A stretch of DNA of 43,973 bases, from the NCBI RefSeq assembly GCF_003601925.1, contig NZ_QZWH01000032.1, positions 1 through 43,973 of the forward strand. Direction: 5' to 3'. Made by a program: the position numbers and the translations under genes. Below, one piece after another: positions 6,838 to 16,770 of the stretch (positions are counted from its first letter, which is position 1; every line of letters begins with the position of its first letter). The notes under the pieces are model-generated. The model had not been told where the DNA came from and did no database searches. It saw only the letters and a program-made list of their open reading frames with translations. Origin of the DNA: Buttiauxella izardii. Its GTDB lineage: Bacteria > Pseudomonadota > Gammaproteobacteria > Enterobacterales > Enterobacteriaceae.

Positions 6838-7793
6838 CATTACTCGCCTGGGGCGTGGCCTGGCTGCTGGATTACTGGCTCGGCGACCCGCCGAACTGGC
6901 CGCATCCGGTGCGCTGGATAGGCAACCTGATTAACGTTTCTCAGCGTCTGATTCGTCGGTTATGCAAAAGCTATCGCGCTCTGAAAATCGGCGGCGGCGT
7001 GCTGTGGCTGGTGGTCGTTGGCATAAGCTGGGGGGTGAGTTGGGGAATATTGCACCTCGCAAACCTCGTGCATCCATGGCTCGGCTGGCTGGTCGAAGTG
7101 TGGATGATTTACACCGTGCTCGCCGCGCGTTGCCTGAGCGACGCCGCCCTCGAAGTCTACTGCGCCCTGAAAAATGGCACCCTTGAACAGAGCCGCGAAA
7201 AGCTATCATGGATTGTCGGGCGCGATACCTCGCAGCTCGAACGCCCGCAAATCACCCGCGCCGTGGTGGAAACCGTGGCAGAAAACAGCGTCGATGGCGT
7301 GATTGCGCCGCTGTTTTTCTTAATGCTCGGCGGCGCACCGCTGGCGATGGCCTACAAAGCCATCAACACGCTCGATTCCATGGTCGGCTACAAAACGGAA
7401 AAATACCGCGCCATCGGTTTTGTCAGCGCAAAACTCGACGATCTCGCCAATTTCATTCCCGCCCGGTTGAGCTGGCTGCTTCTGAGCATTGCCGCTTTTT
7501 GTTTACGCGCCAACTCGCGCCAGGCCCTGCGCATCGGCTGGCGCGACCGTTACCAACACAGCAGCCCAAACTGTGCCTGGCCTGAAGCCACGGTTGCTGG
7601 CGCGCTAGGGATTCGCCTCGGCGGCCCGAACCTCTATTTCGGCGAACGGGTAGAAAAGCCGTGGATTGGGGACGCTCAGCGCGACATCGCGCTCGACGAC
7701 ATTCCCCGCACCATTCAACTCATGATGTTGGCTTCGTTTTTCGCTTTGCTGCTGTTTGCCGCACTGCGCACACTCACGCTGGGCATCGCTTAA
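6834..7793 (+). CDS. cbiB: Adenosylcobinamide-phosphate synthase CbiB
   Basis: The inner-membrane enzyme joins aminopropanol phosphate to adenosylcobyric acid. The GTG at 6834 overlaps the cbiA stop in a GTGA junction and gives 319 residues, identical in length to Salmonella CbiB, beginning VTLLAWGVAWLLDYWLGDP. A longer frame open from 6687 lies inside cbiA. Conserved blocks include WPHPVRWIGNLI, SWIVGRDTSQL, RAVVETVAENSVDGVIAPL and NTLDSMVGYK, with several hydrophobic membrane segments. It uses the product of the PduX-CobD route, linking it to the divergent pduX gene. Confidence 0.97.
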   Translation: MTLLAWGVAWLLDYWLGDPPNWPHPVRWIGNLINVSQRLIRRLCKSYRALKIGGGVLWLVVVGISWGVSWGILHLANLVHPWLGWLVEVWMIYTVLAARCLSDAALEVYCALKNGTLEQSREKLSWIVGRDTSQLERPQITRAVVETVAENSVDGVIAPLFFLMLGGAPLAMAYKAINTLDSMVGYKTEKYRAIGFVSAKLDDLANFIPARLSWLLLSIAAFCLRANSRQALRIGWRDRYQHSSPNCAWPEATVAGALGIRLGGPNLYFGERVEKPWIGDAQRDIALDDIPRTIQLMMLASFFALLLFAALRTLTLGIA

Positions 7794-7802
7794 GGATTCA
7801 AC

Positions 7803-8435
7803 ATGAATTACCTGCAACAACCGCAACTTATTGAACAGCATAGTTTTGAAATCATTAGCGAAATTATTGCCGCCGAGCGCCCGGACTATCGTTTTAACGA
7901 CGCCACTCAAGAGGCGATGATTAAACGCGTGATTCACACCACCGCCGATTTTGAATGGCTGGATATTCTGTGGTTTTCGCCTGATGTCATCGAGCAATTA
8001 ACCGCAAGTTTGCAGCGTGGCTGCACGCTTTACACCGACACCACCATGGCGTTATCCGGCATCAACAAAACGCTGCTGGCGGAGTTTGGATGCAGTTGCC
8101 GCTGTTATATCAGCGACCCGCGTGTGGTGGCTCATGCTAAAGAACAGGGCATTACGCGCTCAATGGCGGCGGTCGATCTCGCCTTGCAGGAAGAGGGCGA
8201 GAAGGTTTTTGTCTTCGGTAATGCGCCCACCGCGCTGTTCCGGTTACTCGAAAAAGAGGCCAAACCGTCAGCCGTTATCGGCGTGCCGGTCGGATTTGTC
8301 GGTGCCGAGGAATCCAAAGAGGCTTTGGTGGAAAGTGGCCTGCCAGCCATTGCCGCTCGTGGGCGCAAAGGCGGTAGCAACGTCGCAGCCGCGATTGTCA
8401 ACGCGCTGCTTTACCGCATGCGGGAGGCGGGGTGA
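7803..8435 (+). CDS. cbiC: Cobalt-precorrin-8 methylmutase CbiC
   Basis: It catalyses the 1,5-methyl migration from C11 to C12 that converts cobalt-precorrin-8 to cobyrinate. The product has 210 residues, the family length. The active-site segment [11 protein letters not shown] carries the conserved histidine (His45 here). Further conserved blocks are [12 protein letters not shown] and [20 protein letters not shown]. It starts nine bases after cbiB, with AAGGA as ribosome-binding site, and overlaps cbiD by four bases. Confidence 0.97.
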   Translation: MNYLQQPQLIEQHSFEIISEIIAAERPDYRFNDATQEAMIKRVIHTTADFEWLDILWFSPDVIEQLTASLQRGCTLYTDTTMALSGINKTLLAEFGCSCRCYISDPRVVAHAKEQGITRSMAAVDLALQEEGEKVFVFGNAPTALFRLLEKEAKPSAVIGVPVGFVGAEESKEALVESGLPAIAARGRKGGSNVAAAIVNALLYRMREAG

Positions 8436-9580
8436 GCGAGCAGCAAGCCGATTGCGTCTGGCATAAAGGCAAGGCGTATCGCAAAGGTTACACCACCGGA
8501 TCGTGTGCCACTGCTGCGGCGAAAGTCGCTGCGCTAATGGTGTTGCGCCAACACGTGATCGACCAGGTTTCTATCGTTACGCCTTCTGGCGTCACGCTGC
8601 AACTGAGCGTTGAAATGCCGATGATTGAAGGCCAGCAGGCGACGGCGGCGATCCGCAAAGACGGCGGAGACGACGTTGACGCCACCCACGGCATGTTGAT
8701 TTTTGCCCGCGTGCAGCTAAACGACAGCGGTGTTATCACGCTTTGCGGCGGCAATGGGATTGGCAAAGTCACACGCAAAGGTATCGGTTTGCCCATCGGC
8801 GAATCGGCGATTAACCGCACTCCGCGCCAGACTATCGAAGCCGCCGTGCGTGAAGTCATTGGTACTGAACGGGGCGCGGATATCGAAATTTTTGCCCCGG
8901 AAGGGGAAGAGCGAGCGAAGAAAACCTACAACCATCGGCTCGGTATTCTCGGCGGCATTTCGATTATTGGCACCACCGGCATTGTGATGCCGATGTCCGA
9001 AGAAAGCTGGAAACGCTCGCTGGCGCTGGAGCTGGAAATGAAACGCGCCGCAGGGCTGGACAAAGTGATTCTGGTGCCGGGCAATCACGGCGAACGCTTC
9101 GTGCGTGAACAGTTGCAGCTCGATGGCGAATGCGTGGTGACGATGAGTAACTTCGTCGGCTACATGATTCAGGAAGCGGTGCGCCTCGAATATCGCCACA
9201 TCGTGTTGATTGGCCACCCCGGCAAACTGGTGAAAATCGCCGCCGGAATCTTCCACACCCACAGCCACATTGCCGACGGGCGCATGGAAACACTGGTCGC
9301 GCACCTGGCATTAATGGGCGCGCCGCTTGAATTACTCACCGCCGTCAGCCTTTGTGACACCACCGAAGCCGCGCTTGAAATCATCACCGAACAAGGCTGG
9401 CAGAGCGTGTTTGAACGGCTGGCCATTCGCATTTGTGAGCGCATCGAAGAGATGCTGCGCTTCACGCAATCGCCGCCAAAGTGCGATGCGATTATGTTCT
9501 CGTTCGATAACCAGGTGTTGGGCAGCAACCGCCCGATTGCCGAAATTGCTCAGGATCTGGCTGGAGAAAAGCGATGCTGA
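8432..9580 (+). CDS. cbiD: Cobalt-precorrin-5B C1-methyltransferase CbiD
   Basis: It methylates C1 of the corrin ring in the anaerobic branch using S-adenosylmethionine; CbiD is unrelated to the other cobalamin methyltransferases. The 382-residue product carries [19 protein letters not shown] near the N-terminus, [30 protein letters not shown] and [11 protein letters not shown]-type blocks. Translation starts at GTG 8432 inside the cbiC stop (GTGA), with GGGAGG upstream, so the two are probably coupled. It overlaps cbiE by seven bases. Confidence 0.97.
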   Translation: MSEQQADCVWHKGKAYRKGYTTGSCATAAAKVAALMVLRQHVIDQVSIVTPSGVTLQLSVEMPMIEGQQATAAIRKDGGDDVDATHGMLIFARVQLNDSGVITLCGGNGIGKVTRKGIGLPIGESAINRTPRQTIEAAVREVIGTERGADIEIFAPEGEERAKKTYNHRLGILGGISIIGTTGIVMPMSEESWKRSLALELEMKRAAGLDKVILVPGNHGERFVREQLQLDGECVVTMSNFVGYMIQEAVRLEYRHIVLIGHPGKLVKIAAGIFHTHSHIADGRMETLVAHLALMGAPLELLTAVSLCDTTEAALEIITEQGWQSVFERLAIRICERIEEMLRFTQSPPKCDAIMFSFDNQVLGSNRPIAEIAQDLAGEKRC

Positions 9581-10176
9581 CTGTCGTCGGAATTGGCCCA
9601 AGCGCTGCCCAATTACTGACTCTCCAGGGGCAGGCCGCCATTAACAACGCGCAAATTCTGGTGGGCGGCGCTCGTCACCTGGATTTATATGCTCATCTCG
9701 GCGCACAAAATCGCCTGTTAGATAGCGACCTCGACGGCTTAATCGACTGGCTGCGCGAGCATATCAACCAAAACATCGTGGTTCTGGCTTCCGGTGACCC
9801 GTTGATTTACGGCATCGGCAAACTATTGTCGGCGAATTTCACGACCGCAGAGCTGTGCATTATCCCCGGCATTAGCTCGATTCAATATCTGTGCGCCAGA
9901 GCGGCGGTGGATATGAATGACTTATGGATAACCAGCAGCCACGGACGCGAACCTGATTTCAATGCCATCGCCGCGCACCAAAAAGTGGCGATGGTGACTG
10001 ACAAAATCATCGGCCCTTATGCCATCGCCCAAGCTTTGCTCGCACGTGGCCTGAACCCCACTTTGATTATTGGCGAAAACCTGTCGTCCCCCGATGAACG
10101 AATCCATTCCCTGCGCGCCAGCGATGTGGCGCAGTCTTACGAGATGAACGTGGTGTTAATCCTCAATGAAAGATGA
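9574..10176 (+). CDS. cbiE: Cobalt-precorrin-7 C5-methyltransferase CbiE
   Basis: The 200-residue protein belongs to the tetrapyrrole methylase family. It shows the N-terminal motif [19 protein letters not shown] and the substrate/SAM loop [14 protein letters not shown]. It methylates C5; C15 methylation and decarboxylation are done by CbiT. The two are separate genes here, as in Salmonella, rather than the fused CobL of aerobic producers. It overlaps its neighbours by 7 and 11 bases. Confidence 0.96.
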   Translation: MLTVVGIGPSAAQLLTLQGQAAINNAQILVGGARHLDLYAHLGAQNRLLDSDLDGLIDWLREHINQNIVVLASGDPLIYGIGKLLSANFTTAELCIIPGISSIQYLCARAAVDMNDLWITSSHGREPDFNAIAAHQKVAMVTDKIIGPYAIAQALLARGLNPTLIIGENLSSPDERIHSLRASDVAQSYEMNVVLILNER

Positions 10177-10735
10177 TCTGTTTTTACGCGGCGCACGCGT
10201 GCCGATGACCAAAGAAGTGGTGCGCACTCAGGCGCTGGAAAGGTTACAGCTTCAGCACGCGCGGCGGTTGATCGACATCGGCGCGGGAACGGGCAGCGTC
10301 TCGCTTGAGGCGGCAATTCGTTACCCGGACTTGCAGGTTTCGGCGATTGAACGCAACCCCGACGCGCTGGTTTTGATGGCGGAAAACCGCGAACTTTTCG
10401 CCTGCCCGAACGTGGACATTATCAGCGGCTACGCACCCGTTGAGCTGGATGTGATGGCCGACGCGGTGTTTATCGGCGGCAGCGGCGGGCAACTTACCGA
10501 GCTTATCGACTGGTCGTTGGCGCATTTGTATCCCGGCGGGCGTTTAGTGATGACCTTCATCCTGATGGAAAATTTAACCTGCGCGTTAACTCACCTTGAG
10601 CAGTGCGCCATTCGCGATTTCGACTGCCTGCAACTGCAAGTTTCGACGCTGGCGGCGCTGGGCAGTGGCCACTACTTCAAACCGAACAATCCCACTTATT
10701 TGATTTCTTGCAGCAAGGAACAATCCCATGACTGA
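10166..10735 (+). CDS. cbiT: Cobalt-precorrin-6B C15-methyltransferase (decarboxylating) CbiT
   Basis: The product is 189 residues (Salmonella about 192), a class I Rossmann methyltransferase. The SAM-binding motif [16 protein letters not shown] lies at about residues 35-50, followed by [11 protein letters not shown] and the FIGGSGGQL loop. It methylates C15 and removes the C12 acetate carboxylate. The gene begins inside the end of cbiE and ends inside the start of cbiF. Confidence 0.96.
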   Translation: MKDDLFLRGARVPMTKEVVRTQALERLQLQHARRLIDIGAGTGSVSLEAAIRYPDLQVSAIERNPDALVLMAENRELFACPNVDIISGYAPVELDVMADAVFIGGSGGQLTELIDWSLAHLYPGGRLVMTFILMENLTCALTHLEQCAIRDFDCLQLQVSTLAALGSGHYFKPNNPTYLISCSKEQSHD

Positions 10736-11501
10736 CGTTTTTGATACCCGCAAAGTCTGGTTTGTCGGCGCAGGGCCGGGCGATAAAGAGCTGATCACCC
10801 TGAAAGGCTACCGCGTGCTGCAACAGGCGCAAGTGGTGATCTACGCCGGATCGCTGATCAACCCTGAGCTGCTGGATTATTGCCAGCCAGGCACCGAATG
10901 CCACGACAGCGCCGCGCTCAATCTTGAACAAATTATCGAGCTTATGGAAAACGGCGTAAAAGCCGGGAAGCTGGTGGTGCGCCTGCAAACCGGCGATCTC
11001 TCCCTTTACGGCTCTATTCGCGAGCAGGGCGAAATGCTCACTAAACTCGGCATCGGCTACGTTTCGGTGCCGGGCGTCAGCGCATTTTTGGGAGCCGCCG
11101 CGCAACTTGGCGTGGAATACACCGTGCCGGAAGTTTCCCAAAGCCTGATCATCACGCGCATTGAAGGCCGCACGCCGATGCCGCCGCTCGAGCAGCTTGA
11201 GTCATTTGCCAGACACCAAACCTCGATGGCGATTTTCCTTTCCGTGCAACGCATTAATCGCGTGGCGGAGCGGTTAATCGAAGGCGGTTATCCGGCGGAT
11301 ACGCCCGTTGCCGTGGTCTACAAAGCGACGTGGCCAGACTGCCAGGAATTGCGCGGCACATTAATTGATATCGCCGATAAAGTGCGTGACGCAGGCATTC
11401 GTAAAACCGCGCTGATTATGGTCGGGGCATTTTTGGGCGAGGAGTATCACTATTCCAAACTCTACGACGCAGGGTTCAGCCATGAATACCGCAAAGCCTG
11501 A
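10728..11501 (+). CDS. cbiF: Cobalt-precorrin-4 C11-methyltransferase CbiF
   Basis: The 257-residue tetrapyrrole methylase transfers a methyl group from SAM to C11. Family motifs are [46 protein letters not shown] and [15 protein letters not shown]. It overlaps cbiG by 20 bases, the largest overlap in the operon. Confidence 0.97.
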   Translation: MTDVFDTRKVWFVGAGPGDKELITLKGYRVLQQAQVVIYAGSLINPELLDYCQPGTECHDSAALNLEQIIELMENGVKAGKLVVRLQTGDLSLYGSIREQGEMLTKLGIGYVSVPGVSAFLGAAAQLGVEYTVPEVSQSLIITRIEGRTPMPPLEQLESFARHQTSMAIFLSVQRINRVAERLIEGGYPADTPVAVVYKATWPDCQELRGTLIDIADKVRDAGIRKTALIMVGAFLGEEYHYSKLYDAGFSHEYRKA

Positions 11502-12543
11502 GACGATTGCGCTGTTCTGCCTGACGCCCGGCGGCGTGACGTTGGCGCAGCGACTGCAAACGGCGTTGCCGCTCACCTGTTTTACCAGCGAAAAACTGCT
11601 GCAACCGGGCTTTATTCCCTTTGGCGAAAGCTTCGCGCAGACGGTTCAGCAGGCATTTAGCCAATATTCCGCGCTGGTGTTTATTGCCGCCACGGGAATA
11701 GTGGTGCGGGTGATTGCGCCGCTGTTAAGCGACAAACTCCACGACCCGGCGGTGGTGGTGATGGACGAACGCGGCGAGCACGTCATCAGCCTGCTCTCCG
11801 GGCATTTGGGCGGCGCGAACGATCTCACGCGCCAGTTAGCGGGCAGTTTAGGTGCTGACCCGGTGATCACCACGGCGACTGATGTTAACCATCTGGCGGC
11901 ACTCGACACGCTGGCGGCCAGGCTTGATGCCACGCTTAAAGATTTCCGCCTGGCGGTAAAAACCGTGAATCAAATGCTGGTGAGCAACCAGCGTGTTGGC
12001 CTGTGGTGGGATGCAGATTTTGCGAGCAGCGCCGCACTTTACGACACCCGAGGTTTTATCGCGGTTGAAAACCTCGAGGCATTACCAGAACTCGATGCGC
12101 TGGTCTGCGTCACGCTGCGTAACGAACTGCCGCCACAAACTATTCAGCTATTCAAACTGGTGCCAAAACGTATTGTTGCGGGCATCGGTTGCCGCCGCGA
12201 TACGCCGCCGCAAATCGTCGCAGAATTATTAAATCAGCACCTGCTAGAAAACCATTTTGATCCACTGGCGCTGCGTGCCATCGGCAGTATCGCCCTTAAA
12301 AAAGACGAACCAGCGCTGCTGGAACTGGCGCGCAGCCTGCAAATCCCTTTCAACATTTACAGCGTTGACCAACTCGCCCTGCACGAACAGCGCTTTCCGG
12401 CCTCGGAATTTGTGCGCGCCACCGTCGGCGTCGGCAGCGTGTCACAACCAGCGGCGTGGCTCATGAGCGACGGCAAACTGGTGGGCAACACCCTGAAACA
12501 ACAGGGCGTCACCATAACTTTAGGAGTTTCAGACAGATGTTAA
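11482..12543 (+). CDS. cbiG: Cobalt-precorrin-5A hydrolase CbiG
   Basis: It opens the ring-A delta-lactone, releasing the C20 methyl-bearing carbon as acetaldehyde. The 353-residue product (Salmonella 351) has the N-terminal segment [18 protein letters not shown], the block [20 protein letters not shown], and a C-terminal CbiG domain with [28 protein letters not shown] and GVTITLGVS. It overlaps cbiH by seven bases. Confidence 0.97.
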   Translation: MNTAKPETIALFCLTPGGVTLAQRLQTALPLTCFTSEKLLQPGFIPFGESFAQTVQQAFSQYSALVFIAATGIVVRVIAPLLSDKLHDPAVVVMDERGEHVISLLSGHLGGANDLTRQLAGSLGADPVITTATDVNHLAALDTLAARLDATLKDFRLAVKTVNQMLVSNQRVGLWWDADFASSAALYDTRGFIAVENLEALPELDALVCVTLRNELPPQTIQLFKLVPKRIVAGIGCRRDTPPQIVAELLNQHLLENHFDPLALRAIGSIALKKDEPALLELARSLQIPFNIYSVDQLALHEQRFPASEFVRATVGVGSVSQPAAWLMSDGKLVGNTLKQQGVTITLGVSDRC

Positions 12544-13262
12544 CGGTAATCGGCATTGGCCCCGGCAGCGAAGCGATGATGACCCAGGAAGCCATTGCTG
12601 CCCTGCAAGAAGCGGAAATTGTCGTCGGCTATAAAACGTATACCCACCTGGTGAAGCCATTAACCGGCGACAAACAGGTGATCAAAACCGGCATGTGCAA
12701 AGAGATTGAGCGCTGCCAGACCGCCATCGAACTGGCGCAGGCCGGGCACAAAGTGGCGCTGATCAGCAGCGGCGACGCCGGAATTTACGGCATGGCCGGG
12801 CTGGTGCTGGAGCTGGTGACATCCCAGAAGCTCGACATTGAAGTACGGCTGGTGGCGGGCATTACCGCCAGTATCGCTGCCGCATCTTTGCTCGGCGCGC
12901 CGCTAATGCACGATTTCTGCCATATCAGCCTCAGCGATTTGCTGACGCCGTGGCCGGTTATCGAAAAACGCATTATCGCCGCCGCGTCTGCCGATTTTGT
13001 TATTTGCTTCTACAACCCGCGTAGCCGTGGCCGCGAAGGGCATCTGGCGCGGGCTTTCGAATTAATGCGCGAGTTTACCGATGCAAAAACGCCGGTCGGC
13101 GTGGTGAAAGCGGCTGGGCGTAAGAAAGAACAAAAATGGCTGACCACTTTTGGTGAGATGGACTTTGAACCGGTTGATATGACCAGCCTGGTGATTGTCG
13201 GTAACAAAACCACCTTTGTACGCGATGGCCTGATGATCACTCCGCGAGGTTACGAGCTGTGA
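12537..13262 (+). CDS. cbiH: Cobalt-factor III/precorrin-3B C17-methyltransferase CbiH
   Basis: It methylates C17 with ring contraction, the step that forms the corrin skeleton in the anaerobic route. From the ATG at 12537 the product has 241 residues, matching Salmonella. The alternative start at 12456 lies within cbiG and adds no homologous sequence. TAGGAG lies upstream of the ATG. Motifs are [47 protein letters not shown] and SLVIVGNKTTF. It runs into the REP-bearing start of cbiJ. Confidence 0.96.
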   Translation: MLTVIGIGPGSEAMMTQEAIAALQEAEIVVGYKTYTHLVKPLTGDKQVIKTGMCKEIERCQTAIELAQAGHKVALISSGDAGIYGMAGLVLELVTSQKLDIEVRLVAGITASIAAASLLGAPLMHDFCHISLSDLLTPWPVIEKRIIAAASADFVICFYNPRSRGREGHLARAFELMREFTDAKTPVGVVKAAGRKKEQKWLTTFGEMDFEPVDMTSLVIVGNKTTFVRDGLMITPRGYEL

Positions 13263-14089
13263 GTTTCGTAGGTCGGATAAGCGAAGCGTCATCCGACATG
13301 ATAAATCCTGGCGCGGTGCTGGTATTCGGCGGCACCAGCGACGCCCGATTTATCTGCCAGATCCTCGATGAACATCGCATTTCGTACACCCTCTCGGTGG
13401 CGACGGCGGTGGGGGAGTCGCTTGCGGGAAATATCGGCGGGCAGATTCGCGTCGGGCGCATCGACGCCGACGAAATCGCCGATTTACTGGCAAGCCTTGC
13501 GGTGCGCTGGGTGATTGATGCTTCGCATCCGTACGCGGAAATTCTCAGCAGCAACATCGCCAGCGCCTGCAAAAAAGTGGGCGTAACGCTAAGCCGTTAC
13601 CAGCGCCGCAGCGAACTCAACGATCTCGGTCACCCGCAGTTGTACAAAGTGGCAAACCTGCAAGCTGCCTGCGCGGTGGCAAATCAATTTGGCCCGCGCG
13701 TGTTGTTAACCACTGGCAGCAAAGAGCTGGCGGCGTATCAACAAGGCTTGCCCGATAAAACGCTACTGGCGCGCGTATTGCCGACCCGCGAAGTGATTGC
13801 CGAATGCGAGGCGCTGGGACTTGGCGTCGATAACATTATCGCGCTGCGCGGCCCGTTCAGCGCCGAGTTCAACGCCGCACTGTACGACTTCTGCCAGCCC
13901 GATGTGGTGATCACCAAAGAGTCCGGTGCCGAAGGCGGGTATCTCGACAAAGTAAACCCCGCGCTGGCACGAGGCATTCCTTGCGTAGTGGTGACGCGTC
14001 CGCAACCGTTAGTTTTTGGCCCTGAATTATTAGAAAGCCGTGAAGATGTGAGCCGCCGCGTCATGCGCTGGCTGCAAGAGAGAAAATAA
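13259..14089 (+). CDS. cbiJ: Cobalt-precorrin-6A reductase CbiJ, with REP-encoded N-terminus if the GTG start is used
   Basis: It reduces cobalt-precorrin-6A with NADH/NADPH. The core is typical: VLVFGGTSDARFICQIL, RWVIDASHPYAEILSSNI, RVLLTTGSKELA, LRGPFSAEFNAALYDF and VVITKESGAEGGY. Two starts are possible. GTG 13259 forms a GTGA overlap with cbiH and has GAGGT nine bases upstream; it gives 276 residues, the first 13 from a REP element. ATG 13298 gives 263 residues, the usual size, but has no evident ribosome-binding site. I favour the GTG because of its Shine-Dalgarno and the operon-wide overlap habit, with moderate certainty. It overlaps cbiK by one base. Confidence 0.93.
   Translation: MSFVGRISEASSDMINPGAVLVFGGTSDARFICQILDEHRISYTLSVATAVGESLAGNIGGQIRVGRIDADEIADLLASLAVRWVIDASHPYAEILSSNIASACKKVGVTLSRYQRRSELNDLGHPQLYKVANLQAACAVANQFGPRVLLTTGSKELAAYQQGLPDKTLLARVLPTREVIAECEALGLGVDNIIALRGPFSAEFNAALYDFCQPDVVITKESGAEGGYLDKVNPALARGIPCVVVTRPQPLVFGPELLESREDVSRRVMRWLQERK
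13267..13297. repeat. REP element inside the 5' end of cbiJ
   Basis: GTAGGTCGGATAAGCGAAGC followed by GTCATCCGAC matches the other REP units in this window and can fold as a REP hairpin. It contains no in-frame stop, so it can be translated as the N-terminus of CbiJ. Confidence 0.9.
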
Positions 14090-14883
14090 TGAAAAAAGCC
14101 CTGTTAGTGATCAGTTTCGGCACCAGTTACCACGACACCTGTGCCAAAAATATTGTCGCCTGCGAAGAGGAACTTAGCGGCGCATTTGCCGACCGCGACC
14201 GCTTCCGCGCGTTTACCTCCGGGATGATTATTCGCAAATTAAAAAGCCGCGATAACCTCGATATTGATTCCCCCGCGCAGGCCTTACAACGCCTGGCGGC
14301 CATGGGTTATCAGGATGTCGCGGTGCAATCGCTGCACGTGATTAATGGCGACGAATACGAAAAAATCGCCCGCGAAGTCCAGGCTTACAGCCACTTATTC
14401 CAACGTGTCGCGTTAGGCACTGCGCTGCTGAGCGACTTCAACGATTACGAGTTATTGCTTAACGCGCTGCAAAGCCAGATGCCACAGCTTGCAGCCGACG
14501 AACGCGTGGTGTTTATGGGCCACGGAGCCAGCCACCATGCGTTTTCTGCCTATGCTTGCCTCGATCATATAATGGCGGCGCGTCAGATCCCGGCGCGAGT
14601 TGGCGCGGTTGAAAGCTACCCGGAGATCGACCTGATCGTGCGCGGTTTGCAGCAAGATAAAGTGCGTAAAGTCCACCTGATGCCGCTGATGTTAGTGGCG
14701 GGCGATCATGCGATTAACGACATGGCCTCTGACGAAGAAGACTCGTGGAAAACGCAATTGCAGGAAGCAGGCATCGAAGCGCAACCGTGGTTGCAAGGTT
14801 TGGGAGAAAACCCGCAAATCCGTGCGATGTTCGTCAACCATTTGCAGCGTGCGCTGGAAAAATCACACCAGGTGACAGCATGA
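14089..14883 (+). CDS. cbiK: Sirohydrochlorin cobaltochelatase CbiK
   Basis: It inserts Co2+ into sirohydrochlorin, the early cobalt insertion that defines the anaerobic pathway. The 264-residue product has the Salmonella length. Conserved metal-site residues fall at the expected positions: His145 in VFMGHGASHH, His207 in LVAGDHAINDMASDEEDSWK, and Glu89 in NGDEYEKIA. No ATPase subunits are needed in this class. The ATG at 14089 shares a base with the cbiJ stop, and the end overlaps cbiL (ATGA). Confidence 0.97.
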   Translation: MKKALLVISFGTSYHDTCAKNIVACEEELSGAFADRDRFRAFTSGMIIRKLKSRDNLDIDSPAQALQRLAAMGYQDVAVQSLHVINGDEYEKIAREVQAYSHLFQRVALGTALLSDFNDYELLLNALQSQMPQLAADERVVFMGHGASHHAFSAYACLDHIMAARQIPARVGAVESYPEIDLIVRGLQQDKVRKVHLMPLMLVAGDHAINDMASDEEDSWKTQLQEAGIEAQPWLQGLGENPQIRAMFVNHLQRALEKSHQVTA

Positions 14884-15587
14884 GCGGACGTTTATATGCC
14901 CTCGGCACCGGGCCTGGTGCGAGTGACCTGATCACCGTTCGTGCGGCGCGCATCATCGGCAAACTCGACGTGCTTTATGCTCCCGCAGGGCGCAAAGGCG
15001 GCGACAGTCTGGCGCTTTCCATCGTGCGCGAATACCTCAGCGACACCACCGAAATTCGCACCTGCCATTTCCCGATGAGTGCCGATAACGACGAAAAAGC
15101 GGTGGTGTGGGATGAAACCGCCGCCGCCCTTGTGCGTGAAGTCGAGCAGGGCAAACAGGTGGGGTTTATCACGCTGGGTGATTCGATGTTATTCAGCACC
15201 TGGGTGTTTTTACTGGCGCGAATCGGCAACCCGGAGTGGCTGGAAATCGTCCCAGGCGTGACTTCGTTTGCGGCGATTGCTTCCCGCGCCCAACTGCCGC
15301 TGGCGATGGAGCAGCAGTCTTTGGCGGTGATGTCTTGCACCGCATCACATCAGGCGCTGACGCAGGCGTTACGTTCCCACGATTGCGTGGTGTTGATGAA
15401 GGTTTACGGGCGTTTTGCGCAAATCAAAGCGCTTTTGCAACATCTTGAGCTTATCGACAGCGCGGTGTTAATGGCCGAAGCGACGCTACCGGGTGAGCAG
15501 TGCTGGCGAGATCTTAACGAAGTTGCGGATGACCAAAAGCTGCCGTATTTCTCGACCATTTTGGTCAACAAAAAGTGGCAGCGCTAA
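14880..15587 (+). CDS. cbiL: Cobalt-factor II C20-methyltransferase CbiL
   Basis: It transfers a methyl group to C20 of cobalt-factor II. From the ATG at 14880 (ATGA overlap with cbiK) the product has 235 residues, close to the 237 of Salmonella. A frame open from 14745 lies inside cbiK. Motifs are LYALGTGPGASDLITVRA, DVLYAPAGRKGGDSLAL, VGFITLGDSMLFSTWVFLL and EIVPGVTSFAAIASRAQLPL. It is the last ring-synthesis gene before a REP cluster separates it from the cobalt transport genes. Confidence 0.96.
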   Translation: MSGRLYALGTGPGASDLITVRAARIIGKLDVLYAPAGRKGGDSLALSIVREYLSDTTEIRTCHFPMSADNDEKAVVWDETAAALVREVEQGKQVGFITLGDSMLFSTWVFLLARIGNPEWLEIVPGVTSFAAIASRAQLPLAMEQQSLAVMSCTASHQALTQALRSHDCVVLMKVYGRFAQIKALLQHLELIDSAVLMAEATLPGEQCWRDLNEVADDQKLPYFSTILVNKKWQR

Positions 15588-15594
15588 AACCATT

Positions 15595-15734
15595 GGTGGA
15601 TGACGCTGGCGCTTATCCACCCTACGAAAACAAAGGTTTATGAAACCGCGTATGTCGGATAAGTGCAGCGTCATCCGACAAAAACAAAGGCCTTATGAAA
15701 CCGTGTAGGTCGGATAAGCGCAGCGTCATCCGAC
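15595..15734. repeat. Cluster of three REP units with a tandem duplication of about 53 bp
   Basis: One REP in reverse orientation (15595-15626) is followed by two in forward orientation (15651-15679 and 15705-15734). The forward pair belongs to an imperfect direct repeat. Each copy runs from AAAACAAAGG through TATGAAACCG to CATCCGAC (about 15627-15679 and 15681-15734). The cluster fills the only sizeable gap between cbi genes (cbiL-cbiM) and lies in the transcript. Confidence 0.92.
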
Positions 15735-15755
15735 AATAAACAAGCAAGGAACCCA

Positions 15756-16487
15756 ATGGAATCGCGACTTAAAAAACTCTCATTGACCGGCCTCGGCATG
15801 GGAATGTTGCTGCTGATCGTGCCGCAAGAAGCCTTTGCCATGCACATTATGGAAGGTTTTCTGCCGCCGATGTGGGCGCTGACCTGGTGGATTTTATTCC
15901 TGCCATGCCTGTATGTCGGGCTGGTGCGCCTGCGCCAGATTGTCGCCGAAGACAGCAACCAAAAGGTGCTGCTGGCATTATGCGGCGCGTTTATCTTTGT
16001 GCTCTCGGCGTTAAAAATCCCGTCGGTCACCGGAAGCTGCTCGCACCCGACGGGCGTAGGCCTGGCGGTGATTTTGTTTGGCCCTGGCGTCGTCGCCGTA
16101 TTGGGCGCGATTGTGCTTTTATTCCAGGCACTATTACTGGCCCACGGCGGCTTGACTACGCTCGGTGCCAACGGCATGTCGATGGCGGTGATTGGCCCAA
16201 TCGTCGGTTATCTGGTGTGGAAACTGGCGTGCAAAGCCGGGTTCCGTCGCGACGTGAGCGTGTTCTTGTGCGCGATGCTTGCCGACTTAACCACCTATTT
16301 TGTCACTTCCATTCAGCTCGGCGTGGCGTTCCCCGATCCGCACTTTGGCGTTACCGGTTCCTCGATGAAATTCATGGGCATCTTCTGCCTGACGCAAATC
16401 CCGATTGCCATCGCCGAAGGCCTGCTGACGGTGATGATTTACGACCAACTCACGAAGCGCCATTTGCTTCCGGTTAAGGGCCAATAA
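15756..16487 (+). CDS. cbiM: Cobalt ECF transporter substrate-capture protein CbiM
   Basis: It is the membrane S-component of the CbiMNQO cobalt importer. The 243-residue product begins with a signal-like segment (about residues 10-30). The mature N-terminus would expose [10 protein letters not shown] after FAMH; in the family this N-terminal His-containing loop helps to bind the metal. Further blocks are [38 protein letters not shown] and [18 protein letters not shown], with about six or seven membrane helices. The start ATG follows AAGGA. It supplies cobalt for CbiK. Confidence 0.97.
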   Translation: MESRLKKLSLTGLGMGMLLLIVPQEAFAMHIMEGFLPPMWALTWWILFLPCLYVGLVRLRQIVAEDSNQKVLLALCGAFIFVLSALKIPSVTGSCSHPTGVGLAVILFGPGVVAVLGAIVLLFQALLLAHGGLTTLGANGMSMAVIGPIVGYLVWKLACKAGFRRDVSVFLCAMLADLTTYFVTSIQLGVAFPDPHFGVTGSSMKFMGIFCLTQIPIAIAEGLLTVMIYDQLTKRHLLPVKGQ

Positions 16488-16488
16488 C

Positions 16489-16770
16489 ATGAAAAAGACG
16501 CTGATTTTGCTCGCCCTGGTGGTGGGATTGATGATTGTGCCGTTCTTTGTTTCGCACGGCGGCGATTACGGCGGTTCCGACGACCAGGCCGAGGGCCAGA
16601 TTTTAGTCGTCGCCCCGCATTACAAACCGTGGTTCAAACCGCTTTACGAACCGGCGAGCAGTGAAATCGAAAGCCTGCTGTTTACGCTGCAAGGCTCCCT
16701 CGGCACGGCGGTGATTTTCTACATCCTCGGCTATTACCGGGGCAAGCGCGAAGACCATGCTGGGGATTGA
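16489..16770 (+). CDS. cbiN: Cobalt transporter auxiliary subunit CbiN
   Basis: The product has 93 residues, the same as Salmonella. It has two membrane helices (about 4-22 and 66-86) around an extracytoplasmic loop containing SHGGDYGGSDDQAEGQ and YKPWFKPLYEP. CbiN interacts with CbiM to load cobalt. It begins one base after the cbiM stop and overlaps cbiQ by 14 bases. Confidence 0.97.
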   Translation: MKKTLILLALVVGLMIVPFFVSHGGDYGGSDDQAEGQILVVAPHYKPWFKPLYEPASSEIESLLFTLQGSLGTAVIFYILGYYRGKREDHAGD

